A DNA stretch of 64,000 nt from Rhodocyclaceae bacterium. GTDB taxonomy: Bacteria > Pseudomonadota > Gammaproteobacteria > Burkholderiales > Rhodocyclaceae. Numbering within the stretch: the stretch's first letter is position 1; every line of letters starts with the position of its first letter. Below the pieces are notes generated by a model, which did no database searches, had not been told where the DNA came from, and saw only the letters and a program-made list of their open reading frames with translations. The stretch spans positions 383,247 through 447,246 of the forward strand of contig JACFMQ010000004.1 in assembly GCA_019455325.1 (NCBI GenBank), in the 5' to 3' direction. Position numbers and translations under genes: made by a program. Positions 1 to 8,317 of the stretch are shown here, in pieces.

Positions 1-223
1 GGCCGGCGGGTTCGGCGTCGCGATTGAACAGGATGTTGTAGATCGCGTTGACCTGAGCGGCGTTGAACTCGGAGCCGTAGAGGGCCTTGGATTCGTTGGA
101 GGCGCTGAAACCGGCGATCACTTCAGCGTCGGTCTTGCTGGCCCAGTACTGCAGACCATCGAAGTCGACCGGACGGCCGAAATATGCCAGGTATGCCTTG
201 GTCAGAAAATCACGGCTAGCCAT
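1..223 (-). CDS. DUF4214-type surface (S-layer-like) protein, N-terminal part, runs off left edge
   Basis: Only the first 74 codons are in the window. The product starts MASRDFLTKAYLAYFGRPVD, continues with a YW (GLQYWAS) and ends here in a NILFNRDAEPAG-like context. This is the pattern of the DUF4214 repeat domain found at the N-terminus of many RTX/S-layer-like proteins of Rhodocyclales. The ATG at 223 is preceded on the minus strand by an AGGAG-type ribosome site at about 231-241. The 270-bp upstream region contains a perfect CRP-type palindrome at 381-398. I infer an exported surface protein whose RTX body lies outside the window. It may be the expressed relative of the two start-less RTX cassettes at 18810 and 29920. 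Confidence 0.75.
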   Translation of the reverse strand, partial: MASRDFLTKAYLAYFGRPVDFDGLQYWASKTDAEVIAGFSASNESKALYGSEFNAAQVNAIYNILFNRDAEPAG

Positions 224-380
224 TGTGTATATCTCCTAGGAGGGAAAAAAATTACAACCAAAGGTGTAGATATCTGTATCGGCAGGCAGGCTTTCAGCCC
301 TGTACGGTCGCGCGACAAGCCGCCCGTCGTACCCGGATACACCTACGCGGCCGAACTTTAACCGAGCAAACCGGGAAAAC

Positions 381-398
381 TTGTGACGCAGGTCACAA
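381..398. promoter_or_regulatory. Perfect CRP-type operator upstream of the S-layer-like gene
   Basis: TTGTGACGCAGGTCACAA is a perfect palindrome of the form TGTGA-N6-TCACA, the consensus bound by CRP/Vfr proteins. It lies about 160 bp upstream of the minus-strand start at 223 and about 95 bp beyond the end of the FecR-type gene. The Crp-family protein encoded at 14424-15191 carries the recognition-helix motif RETVSR expected to read this half-site. I did not find a convincing matching -10/-35 pair, so activation versus repression is open. Confidence 0.8.
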
Positions 399-492
399 AG
401 TCAGCTCCCGCCGTTCATGGCGATTGTCATGCCGGCACCTCGTTCCCGAGCCTGGCGGGGCGGAGCCGTCGGCGCCGAAAGCGGGGCGGACA

Positions 493-1743
493 TCAGCGTC
501 GCCAATGGGTTATGCCGCTGACCGTCTGCGACGGCGCGACGCCGGCGGAGAAAACATAGGCGGCTTCCGCGTTGGTGGCGCCGAGCACGCCGTTCACGTT
601 CATGTTCGCCCGCCCGGAGAACTGCCCTGCGCCTTCGAGGGTGCCGTTGCCGAGCACGGCGCCCGTCGAGTAGAGGTTGTAGCGCTGGTCGCCGGTCACC
701 ACATCGAGGCTGGTGGCGAAGGTGCTGTTGGTGAAGTTGACCTGCAGGCGGCCGTTTTCGACGGCGGCCGGCGTCAGGTTCGGATTGCCGTCACGGTGGA
801 CCACCGCCTGCGCCGACTGCAAGGCGAAGCCAATGCTGCCCTGGGCCGGGCGCCAGCCCGAGTCGCGGTCTTTCAGGATGGCGTAAGGGCCGCTGAGTGC
901 AGCCAGGCCGTATCCGGCCTTTTGCAGTTCGGCAAGCACGAACTCGGGCGGCTGATTCAGCACAGGCTGCCAGCGCCCCCAGACGATACTGGGTCGTGTG
1001 TTGCCGGGATCCGTCGGGCGCGCGGCGGATTCCAGGTTCTTCGTGGGCGCTAGGTCGATGGCGGCGCCCGCGTCGAGCTTTCCGGGCTCGCCCTTGCCCG
1101 GCGGGGCAATCTTGTCCGGGGCCATGGTGCCGGACTCGATCAGACGGGGGGCGGTGTCGCCGCGGCTGACCTGGATCAGCTTGTCCGCCCGTCCGGCGTA
1201 AAGTTCGAGGCTGGAAAGCCCCTCGCAGGGACCGCCCCCCTCGGGCGCGCAGCTTGCCGAGAAGGGGGCGACGATGACACCGCCCGAGGTGACCGATACG
1301 CGAGATACGGCGGCATCGGTGAACACGGTGAAGTCGGTGCCCCTGACGCCGATGGCGGCGACCGGCGTATTCAGACGGAAATTCTGCCGCGCGGCCTTGA
1401 CGGCCTCCCCGGAGATCACGCGCGCCACGCCTTGCTTGAGTTCGTAGCGGATGCGATTGTTGGCCGGAGTCTGCTCGTCCACGAAATAGGCTTCGACGCG
1501 AGCCTCGGTGTTCGGGCGCAGGATGAGGAAACCCTTGTCCTTCGTCTTCACGTAGAGGTAGCTGCCTTCCTGCGTCTCCAGCCGGTCCCCGACCTTGACC
1601 TCCTGGCCGTTCTTCGCCGCCTGGCCGGAGATCCTGGCCTGGCCGAGAACGAAGACGATCTCGCCCGCCGTCTCGGCAAGCGCGGACGCGGCCGGGAGCA
1701 GCGAGCCGGCCAGCAGGGAAATTGCCACGAACAATGTACGCAT
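493..1743 (-). CDS. Secreted FecR-domain protein with beta-rich C-terminal domain
   Basis: 416 aa. An N-terminal signal peptide (hydrophobic stretch then ASALA/ET) indicates export; there is no lipobox. Residues about 45-155 form a FecR-type domain (VGDRLETQEGS, VRGTDFTV). It is followed by a linker and a C-terminal region of about 150 residues rich in short beta strands (NSTFATSLDVVTGDQ, GTLEGAGQFSGRANMN). That region resembles the small barrel of transferrin-binding-protein-like surface proteins. I chose the ATG at 1743 over the TTG six bases upstream. No sigma factor or FecI partner is nearby, so a classical FecIR role is unlikely; a secreted or surface role is inferred. It is divergent from the polysaccharide operon. 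Confidence 0.7.
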   Translation of the reverse strand: MRTLFVAISLLAGSLLPAASALAETAGEIVFVLGQARISGQAAKNGQEVKVGDRLETQEGSYLYVKTKDKGFLILRPNTEARVEAYFVDEQTPANNRIRYELKQGVARVISGEAVKAARQNFRLNTPVAAIGVRGTDFTVFTDAAVSRVSVTSGGVIVAPFSASCAPEGGGPCEGLSSLELYAGRADKLIQVSRGDTAPRLIESGTMAPDKIAPPGKGEPGKLDAGAAIDLAPTKNLESAARPTDPGNTRPSIVWGRWQPVLNQPPEFVLAELQKAGYGLAALSGPYAILKDRDSGWRPAQGSIGFALQSAQAVVHRDGNPNLTPAAVENGRLQVNFTNSTFATSLDVVTGDQRYNLYSTGAVLGNGTLEGAGQFSGRANMNVNGVLGATNAEAAYVFSAGVAPSQTVSGITHWRR

Positions 1744-1879
1744 AGCCAAGCCCCAGAAACGTGCGCGGATGCCCGCGCAGGGTGATCCAACTTCGAACGA
1801 TAGTCAAAATTCTCGAATAATCAGGGGATTTTCGCAATCCCGCCGTGCCGGAGCGGGAAGGCCCGGGTCGGAGCGATGC

Positions 1880-1885
1880 TATAAT
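1880..1885 (+). promoter_or_regulatory. Promoter -10 element before the polysaccharide operon
   Basis: A perfect TATAAT lies 107 bp before the TTG start of the ABC permease, in the context GCTATAATTGCGGCC typical of housekeeping promoters in this group. No good -35 hexamer is visible at 17 bp spacing. It probably starts the transcript that runs through the cluster to about 18540. Confidence 0.55.
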
Positions 1886-1991
1886 TGCGGCCTTTTTCGA
1901 GAGCTGCGATGCGATTTCTGCCGGACAGGACAGGAGGCGCCGGGCGGCTTGGGCGGCGCCGGGGCCGGCTGCCGGATAGCGAGGGTTCGGG

Positions 1992-2810
1992 TTGGGCGGA
2001 AAAACAACACTTGGGCCGCTGACGGCCCCGTTCGTAGCGCTGTTACGCTATCGCGGGCTGATTCATGCCATCACCCTGCGGGACATCCGGAGCCGCTACG
2101 TGGGGTCGGTGCTCGGCGCCCTGTGGCTGCTTCTTCCGCCGATCGCGATGGTGCTGATCTACACCGTGATCTTTTCGAAGATCATGCAGGCGCGCCTGCC
2201 CGGCGCGAACAACCAGTACGCCTACAGCATCTACCTGTGCGCCGGGCTCGTCGCCTGGGGGCTGTTTCTCGAACTGGTCCAGCGCGGCAAGAACGCCTTC
2301 CTCGAAAACGCCAACCTGATCAAGAAGACCAGCTTTCCCCGCTTCGTCCTTTTCGTGCCTGTCGCCGCCGTGGCGCTCTTCAACAGCCTGGTCCTGTTCG
2401 CGCTGGTGCTGCTGTTCATGCTGTTCTCGTCCTATCCCTTGTCCTGGACGGCCGGGAACATGCTGCCGGCGCTTGCCGCCGGGCTGTATCTCGGCCTGGG
2501 CATGGCGATCCTGCTGGCGATCCTGAACGTTTTCTTCCGGGATACCGGCCAGATCGCTGACGTTTTCTTCCAGGGGCTGTTCTGGGCCACGCCGATCGTG
2601 TATCCGGCCAGCATTCTTTCGGAGTGGACGCGGGAGATTCTGTCCTACAACCCGGTCTATCCGATCGTGCGCGTCGCCCAGGGGGCGCTGCTCGGCGATC
2701 CCGTCGATCTGTCGACCCTGGCCTATCCGGTCGCGTTCGCAACCGTCTTCCTGCTGGCCGCGCTCCTGCTGTACCGGCGCAGCCATGCCGACATGCTGGA
2801 CCAGATCTGA
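1992..2810 (+). CDS. wzm: ABC-2 type polysaccharide export permease (Wzm family)
   Basis: 272 aa integral membrane protein with six predicted hydrophobic segments and the TLRDIRSRYVGS cytoplasmic N-terminal motif typical of Wzm/KpsM/RfbA permeases. It would form the inner-membrane channel that exports undecaprenyl-linked O-polysaccharide to the periplasm with the ATPase encoded next. An in-frame stop at 1977 limits the start; TTG at 1992 is the only candidate before the conserved N-terminus. The next gene begins 2 bp after its stop, so the two are translationally coupled. The family call is clear; the exported glycan is inferred from rmd/gmd in the same cluster. Confidence 0.9.
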   Translation: MGGKTTLGPLTAPFVALLRYRGLIHAITLRDIRSRYVGSVLGALWLLLPPIAMVLIYTVIFSKIMQARLPGANNQYAYSIYLCAGLVAWGLFLELVQRGKNAFLENANLIKKTSFPRFVLFVPVAAVALFNSLVLFALVLLFMLFSSYPLSWTAGNMLPALAAGLYLGLGMAILLAILNVFFRDTGQIADVFFQGLFWATPIVYPASILSEWTREILSYNPVYPIVRVAQGALLGDPVDLSTLAYPVAFATVFLLAALLLYRRSHADMLDQI

Positions 2811-2812
2811 CC

Positions 2813-4033
2813 ATGGGCATCCGGGTAGATGGACTGGGCAAGGCCTATCCCAGGTTCAGGAGCCGCCGGCATGCCCTCGCAACCTGGCTGGGCCTGTGTC
2901 CGCGCGATCTGTGCTGGGTTCTCCGCGACGTCAGTTTCACGGTCGAGCAGGGTGAATCCGTCGGGCTGGTGGGGGTGAACGGCGCGGGGAAAAGTACGCT
3001 GCTCAAGCTGATCGCGGGCACGACGGTGCCGACGACCGGCTCGGTGTCGGTCAACGGGCGGATCGCCGCCCTGCTCGAACTGGGTATGGGCTTCCATCCG
3101 GAGTTCACGGGGCGCGAGAATGTGGTTCTGTCGGCGCGGATGCAGGGGTTTTCGCCCGAGGAGATCGATGCCCTGGTGCCGTCCATCCAGGCTTTTGCCG
3201 AGATCGGGGATTATTTCGACCAGCCGGTGCGAATCTATTCGTCGGGGATGTTCGTGCGTCTGGCCTTTAGCGCGGCGACGGCCGTGCGCCCCGAGATATT
3301 GATCGTGGACGAGGCGCTGGCCGTGGGCGACGCCTATTTCCAGCACAAGTCCTTCGCGCGCATCCGTTCGTTCCGCGAGCAGGGGACGACGCTGCTGTTC
3401 GTGTCGCACGATCCCGGCTCGATCAAGTCCCTGTGCGACCGGGCGATCCTGCTGAACGAGAGCCGCATCATCGCCGACGCGCCGCCGGCCGAGGTGCTGG
3501 ATTACTACAATGCATTGATCGCCGAGAAGGAGGCCAATGCGGTCCAGCTCAAGGAGAACCGGTACGGCGGCCGCTCGGGGAACGGGATGGCCACTTTCCT
3601 GTCCGTGACCTTCGAGTCGAAGGGAAAACCGGCGAAGATCGTCGAGGTGGGTGCCGACCTGGACATCTGCCTGACGCTCGTCGCGCATCAGGCGATTCCC
3701 GACCTGTCCGTGGGTTTCATGCTGAAGGATCGGACGGGACTGGACATCTTCGGCAGCAATACCTGGCTGCGCGGCGAGCTTGCCAGCCTGGGCGACGCGC
3801 CCGGCGTGCCGAGGAAGCTGCGCATACGCATTCCCGCACTCAACGTCGGGCCGGGCAGCTACAGTCTGACCCTCGCATTGCATTCGGGCGCGAGCCATTT
3901 GCAGGGCAATTTCGACTGGTGGGACAATGCGGAGGTATTCCAGGTGGTTCCCGACAGCGGCCGCAAGCACTTTCTCGGCGTCTGCGCCCTCGATGCCGTG
4001 CTCATCGACGATGACGCCGGCGCGGATGCGTGA
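2813..4033 (+). CDS. wzt: Polysaccharide ABC transporter ATPase with C-terminal O-antigen-binding domain (Wzt)
   Basis: 406 aa from ATG 2813. The ATPase half carries Walker A GVNGAGKST (near residue 60), the Wzt-type signature YSSGMFVRLAFS and Walker B ILIVDEALAVGD. Residues about 250-400 form an extra domain (starting NRYGGRSGNG) like the Wzt carbohydrate-binding domain, which in E. coli O8/O9a recognises the capped non-reducing end of the finished O-chain. This implies an export system that only accepts terminated polymer. That agrees with the methyltransferase gene directly downstream. Confidence 0.92.
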   Translation: MGIRVDGLGKAYPRFRSRRHALATWLGLCPRDLCWVLRDVSFTVEQGESVGLVGVNGAGKSTLLKLIAGTTVPTTGSVSVNGRIAALLELGMGFHPEFTGRENVVLSARMQGFSPEEIDALVPSIQAFAEIGDYFDQPVRIYSSGMFVRLAFSAATAVRPEILIVDEALAVGDAYFQHKSFARIRSFREQGTTLLFVSHDPGSIKSLCDRAILLNESRIIADAPPAEVLDYYNALIAEKEANAVQLKENRYGGRSGNGMATFLSVTFESKGKPAKIVEVGADLDICLTLVAHQAIPDLSVGFMLKDRTGLDIFGSNTWLRGELASLGDAPGVPRKLRIRIPALNVGPGSYSLTLALHSGASHLQGNFDWWDNAEVFQVVPDSGRKHFLGVCALDAVLIDDDAGADA

Positions 4034-4092
4034 CCGGCGCCGCCTCCATCCCGCCGCGTCCTTCCTTTTCCCTCCATTCCACGACAGCTTGT

Positions 4093-5436
4093 ATGGACAT
4101 CGATCTGAAAGCGCTCCGCTCCGCCATTGCCGCCGAAATCAGCCGCCGCGAGTATGAGCACGACGCCGGGCGTGCCGACCCGGCGGAGGGCGCGCTATCG
4201 CCCGGGCGGGGATTGCAGGACGTGGTCGGCGCGTTCGAGCCGGTCGACCTTGAAAGTTGCCTGCCGGAGGCGCCGCCGGAGCCTTCGCCCGCGCCGCCGA
4301 CGCAGGACGAGGCGCGGGCCGAGGCGCGCGCGCGCGGGCTGTATCACCGCATTCGGAATTCGTTCCTCGGCAAATACCTGGGCCATCCGCGCGTCACCGG
4401 CCTGCTCATGCGGGCGCGCCAGCGGCCTGGGGGGGCAACGCTCAAGAACGTCGCCGTCCTGGTGCTGAAGGCGGTCCTGCTGCGCATTCCGGGGCTGCGG
4501 CGGGTCGTGCACATCCTGGCGGCGCTGCGCAGGCTGCCGGAGCGCCTCGCCGGCCTCGAACACCTGGGCGCCTACCTGCGAAGCATGGGCCTCCAGGTGC
4601 AGGATCAGGTGAACCAGGGGCTTTACTCGCACGCCCTGGCCGTGCAGCAGAACGAGGCGCATCTCCTGCGGCGGATTCGCTACCTCGAACAGGAATTGCG
4701 CCGCCAGCGGCAGATCGCGGCGGTTTCGCCGGAGCCGTCGCCGGGCGGGGAGTCCGCCGCCGCGCCGGCAGCGATTCCGCCCGATTTCTATGTGGCGTTC
4801 GAGGCGCGCTTCCGCGGCAGCCGCGAGCAGATCAGGGAGCGGCTCGCGGCCAACCTGCGCCACGTCCGCACGCTTCCCGCCCTGGGCCGGTATCCGGTGC
4901 TCGACATCGGATGCGGGCGCGGCGAATGGCTGCAGCTTCTGGCGGAGGAAGGTATCGACGCCCAGGGCATCGACACGAATCCGGACATGGTGCGGACCTG
5001 CAACGAGATGGGGCTGAAGGTCAGCCAGGGCGATGCTCTGGAGCATCTCTCGCAACTGCCGGATGCGAGCCTGGCGGGCCTGACGGCCCTCCATGTCGTC
5101 GAACACGTGCCCACCGACGTCCTGATCCGCCTGGTCGACGAAGCGCTGCGCGTGGTGAGGCCCGGCGGCCTGGTTCTTTTCGAGACGCCGAACCCGGAGA
5201 ACCTGATCGTCGGCGCCTGCAACTTCTATCTCGACCCGACGCATCGCAACCCCTTGCCTCCGGCATTCCTCGCCTTCCTGCTGGAAGCCCGCGGTTTCGA
5301 GCGCGTCGAGATCGAGCGCCGCCATCCGGGGGATGCCTCGCTGCTCGGCGCCGATCCGGAGATCGCCCTGCCGAAGGCGGTCGCCGATCTCCTCTGCGGG
5401 CCGCTGGACTACGCGGCAATGGGCTACGTACCGTGA
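4093..5436 (+). CDS. SAM methyltransferase with coiled N-terminal part, candidate O-chain terminator (WbdD-like)
   Basis: 447 aa from ATG 4093. A GTG at 4030 overlapping wzt is possible, but MDIDLKALRSAI is a typical opening. The first about 240 residues are charged and partly coiled-coil-like (QQNEAHLLRRIRYLEQEL). Residues about 270-430 are a class I methyltransferase: motif I VLDIGCGRGEWLQLL, then ALHVVEHVP, FETPNPENL and the FYLDPTHRNPLP signature seen in O-antigen-associated methyltransferases. In ABC-transporter O-antigen systems such enzymes methylate the chain end and so set length and license export through Wzt. No kinase domain is present, unlike E. coli WbdD. The role is inferred from family and position. 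Confidence 0.75.
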   Translation: MDIDLKALRSAIAAEISRREYEHDAGRADPAEGALSPGRGLQDVVGAFEPVDLESCLPEAPPEPSPAPPTQDEARAEARARGLYHRIRNSFLGKYLGHPRVTGLLMRARQRPGGATLKNVAVLVLKAVLLRIPGLRRVVHILAALRRLPERLAGLEHLGAYLRSMGLQVQDQVNQGLYSHALAVQQNEAHLLRRIRYLEQELRRQRQIAAVSPEPSPGGESAAAPAAIPPDFYVAFEARFRGSREQIRERLAANLRHVRTLPALGRYPVLDIGCGRGEWLQLLAEEGIDAQGIDTNPDMVRTCNEMGLKVSQGDALEHLSQLPDASLAGLTALHVVEHVPTDVLIRLVDEALRVVRPGGLVLFETPNPENLIVGACNFYLDPTHRNPLPPAFLAFLLEARGFERVEIERRHPGDASLLGADPEIALPKAVADLLCGPLDYAAMGYVP

Positions 5437-5446
5437 GCGGACGGCC

Positions 5447-8317
5447 ATGCATCTGATTCTCTGCAACGAACGTCTGCTCTTCCGCTTCGGGGTCGACCGC
5501 GTGCTTCTGCTGCTCGCCGGGCGGCTCAAGGCGGCGGGCTGGAAGATCAGTTTCGTCGCCCAGAGGGCCGACGTCGACGCCCTGCGCCGCATTTCCGACG
5601 GAATTCACGTTCCGCCCGCGCATCACGTGCCCTATCCGGAACTGGACCGGGCCACCGCGCAGTGGTTGAAGGCGCACCGTCATCGGCTGGTCGACGGGCG
5701 GGACGGCGCCGGCGGGACCATCGCGCTGATCGGCGGCTGGCCATTCTATGGGTGCATTCCGGTGTTCCGCGAGTGCGGCGCCACGGTGGTCGCTCTGGAC
5801 TGCGGGGCGGTGCCGGTGGACGGGATGTGCGGCGAGGCTCTGTTCGTGCAGCAACGCCTGCGCGAACTGCGCCGCGAGTATTTGCCGGAAGCCCATGCCA
5901 TTGCCCCGATCAGCCATTTCATCGAACGCACGCAGTCCCGCCCGGATGCGGGGCTGAGCGTCAGGGTGGCGACCATCCATCTGGGGGCGGACCATCTGGA
6001 TGCCGGCGATGCGCTGTGGACGGGGGACGCGGGGACGAAGCGCGCCGCCGCCTGGCCGGCGGACCGGCAGCGCCGGCGCATCCTCAACCTGGGCCGCTGG
6101 GAGACGGGGAACTACAAGAACAGCGAGGCGTTCTGCCGGCTCGCCCGGGGGATCGCCGCCCGCTTCCCGGACGCGGTGTTCGGCGTTCTGGCGAACGCCG
6201 CCGATCTGGACGTCCCCGAAGACCTGCGCGATCGGATTCTGCCGCTGGGACACGTCGGCGATGCCGAGCTGGCGCATCTGATGCGCGAGGCCGATCTTGG
6301 CCTCAGCGTTTCGCTGTGGGAGGGGTTCAATCTGCCGCTGGCCGAAATGCAGCAGGCGGGGCGCCCGGCGCTGGCGTTCGATCTGGGCGCACATCCGGAA
6401 GTGGTGGCGCATCCGCGGCTGCTCTGCCGGAATGAGCGGGAGATGCTCGACAAGGCCATCGCCTGCCTCTCGGGCGACTGGATCGCGGCGCCGGACTGGG
6501 CGGCGGCGCTCGACGCCTTCCGCAAGCGCCTGAACTGGCAGAACACGACGCAGGCCTACGTCGATCTCCTGTGCGGCCTGCGGCCGCACGCCCACCCGCC
6601 CTGGCCGGGAATCGTCGTCGATGCCAGCGCCTGCCTGCGCGATCCGGCCAACACGGGCGTGGCCCGCGTCGTCCGCAGCCTGTCGCGCAAGCTCCAGGAC
6701 TTCGGCGAACCGATCTTCGTCGCCTGGGACGAGCGCTTGCAGTGCTATGTCCTGCCGACCGAGGACGAGTATCGCAATCTGGGCAATTACGGAGGGCCGG
6801 ATCCGTCGCCGGCGCATTACGTGCTGCGGCGCTCGCCGCCGACGCGCCGGACGCGCCTGGCGAGTGCCTACGGCAACCGGCTGCGCGGGGGATGGCTCCT
6901 GCAGGGCGAGATTGTCTTCGAGGCGCAGGGCCCGCTGCGCCGCGAGGCTGCCCGCGCCCTGGGGCTGAAGCTTGCCGCGATCTTCTACGACGCGATCCCG
7001 GTGACCCATCCGCAGTGGGTCTCGGACCGGAAGATCCGGGAGAACCATGCGGCATACATGCGCGGCCTCGCCGAGTGCGACCGGGTTCTGGCGATTTCGC
7101 CCGACGCCGGCGGCCAGTTGAAGCGGTTCTGGCAGGAATCAGGCATCCGGCCGAAGGCCGTTGCGGAAACGTGCTGGATTCCCGGCGAGCTGACCGCGTC
7201 GCCGCGGGCGTCGACGGCGGCCCGGCCGCCGGCGCCGGGCGAGCGCCTGCGCCTGCTGTGCGTGTCGACGCTGGAGCCCCGGAAGAACCATCGGACGGTG
7301 CTGGCCGCCGTGGCGGAACTGTCGATGCGTCACCCGGACCTCGACTGGCAACTGGACTTGGTCGGGAACCGCTATGCGGGGGGCGACGACATCGTGCGCT
7401 CGGTCGAGGCGGCGGCGGCGCGGGACCATCGCATCGTCTGGCACGGTGTGGTCGACGATGCGACGCTCAACCGGTTCTACGTCCAGGCCCACATCACGAT
7501 CTATGCCTCGCTGGTCGAGGGCTACGGCATGCCGATCGTGGAGAGCCTGTGGCATGGGCGCCCCTGCATCTGCCACCGCGAGGGGGTGATGGCCGATCTT
7601 GCGGCGGACGGCGGGTGCCGGACCGTCGACATGACGAATCCCTCGGCCCTGGCGGAGGCTATCCATGCCCTGGCGACGGATGCGTCCGACTACGGGGCGC
7701 TGGCCGAGGCGGCGCTGCAACGCCACATTCCGACTTGGCGCAGCTATGCGCGCGCGGTGTCGACGCGGCTGGCGACGCACCGGGAAGACCGGCCCGGGCA
7801 GCCGTGGCCGGAGCGCTGGCAGCATTGGCTGCTGCCAGCGTCCGCGGCGATCGCGGACGATCCGGCGCAGCTCGCCCTGGCCTGTCTGATTCGCGCGCAG
7901 TCCCTGCACGCGGGGGTGCTGGTCGGCGAGCATCCGGCCTGGCTGGCCGATCTTTTCGGCGCGGCGTTGCCGCAGGCCTGGCAGGTCGTCGAGGCCGGCA
8001 CGGTCGGCGGGCCGCATCGGGCGAACGGGCTTTCCAGGCTCGAAGGTCCGTTGCCGGAGACGCTTTCCGCGCTCGTCGAGGAACTGTCGTCCGCCGATGC
8101 GGCGGCGCGGCTGGTCGTTCTGTCGGCGGGGCTCGTCGCCCGCCTGCGTCCAGCGCTCGAAGCCGCCCCGGCGGTGCGGGACATGCTCCTCGTCATCCCG
8201 GCGGGCGACGCAGCGCTTGCCGAGGCGAACGGTTTCGGCCAGCCGGCGATCCGCCTGGAGGGCTACCTGGGCTACTGGCTGGGAGCGGATAGCCGCGAAG
8301 CGGCCGCGTCGTCATGA
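5447..8317 (+). CDS. Large glycosyltransferase with two GT4 modules
   Basis: 956 aa. An N-terminal GT4-like module (about 1-380) ends with the donor-binding pattern SLWEGFNLPLAEMQQAGRP. A second GT4 module (about 385-790) has VSTLEPRKNHRTVL and SLVEGYGMPIVESLWHGRP. The last about 160 residues are not recognised. Fused processive or bifunctional GT4 enzymes of this type assemble mannan/rhamnan repeating units in ABC-dependent O-antigen loci (WbdA/WbpX-like). It starts 10 bp after the methyltransferase stop and overlaps the next gene by ATGA, so it belongs to the operon. Donor (GDP-D-rhamnose or GDP-mannose) is inference from rmd/gmd. Confidence 0.85.
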   Translation: MHLILCNERLLFRFGVDRVLLLLAGRLKAAGWKISFVAQRADVDALRRISDGIHVPPAHHVPYPELDRATAQWLKAHRHRLVDGRDGAGGTIALIGGWPFYGCIPVFRECGATVVALDCGAVPVDGMCGEALFVQQRLRELRREYLPEAHAIAPISHFIERTQSRPDAGLSVRVATIHLGADHLDAGDALWTGDAGTKRAAAWPADRQRRRILNLGRWETGNYKNSEAFCRLARGIAARFPDAVFGVLANAADLDVPEDLRDRILPLGHVGDAELAHLMREADLGLSVSLWEGFNLPLAEMQQAGRPALAFDLGAHPEVVAHPRLLCRNEREMLDKAIACLSGDWIAAPDWAAALDAFRKRLNWQNTTQAYVDLLCGLRPHAHPPWPGIVVDASACLRDPANTGVARVVRSLSRKLQDFGEPIFVAWDERLQCYVLPTEDEYRNLGNYGGPDPSPAHYVLRRSPPTRRTRLASAYGNRLRGGWLLQGEIVFEAQGPLRREAARALGLKLAAIFYDAIPVTHPQWVSDRKIRENHAAYMRGLAECDRVLAISPDAGGQLKRFWQESGIRPKAVAETCWIPGELTASPRASTAARPPAPGERLRLLCVSTLEPRKNHRTVLAAVAELSMRHPDLDWQLDLVGNRYAGGDDIVRSVEAAAARDHRIVWHGVVDDATLNRFYVQAHITIYASLVEGYGMPIVESLWHGRPCICHREGVMADLAADGGCRTVDMTNPSALAEAIHALATDASDYGALAEAALQRHIPTWRSYARAVSTRLATHREDRPGQPWPERWQHWLLPASAAIADDPAQLALACLIRAQSLHAGVLVGEHPAWLADLFGAALPQAWQVVEAGTVGGPHRANGLSRLEGPLPETLSALVEELSSADAAARLVVLSAGLVARLRPALEAAPAVRDMLLVIPAGDAALAEANGFGQPAIRLEGYLGYWLGADSREAAASS

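Noticed and set aside
223-1053. Plus-strand frame over the FecR gene
   Set aside because: It is antisense to a gene with a signal peptide and FecR domain, and shows no features of its own.
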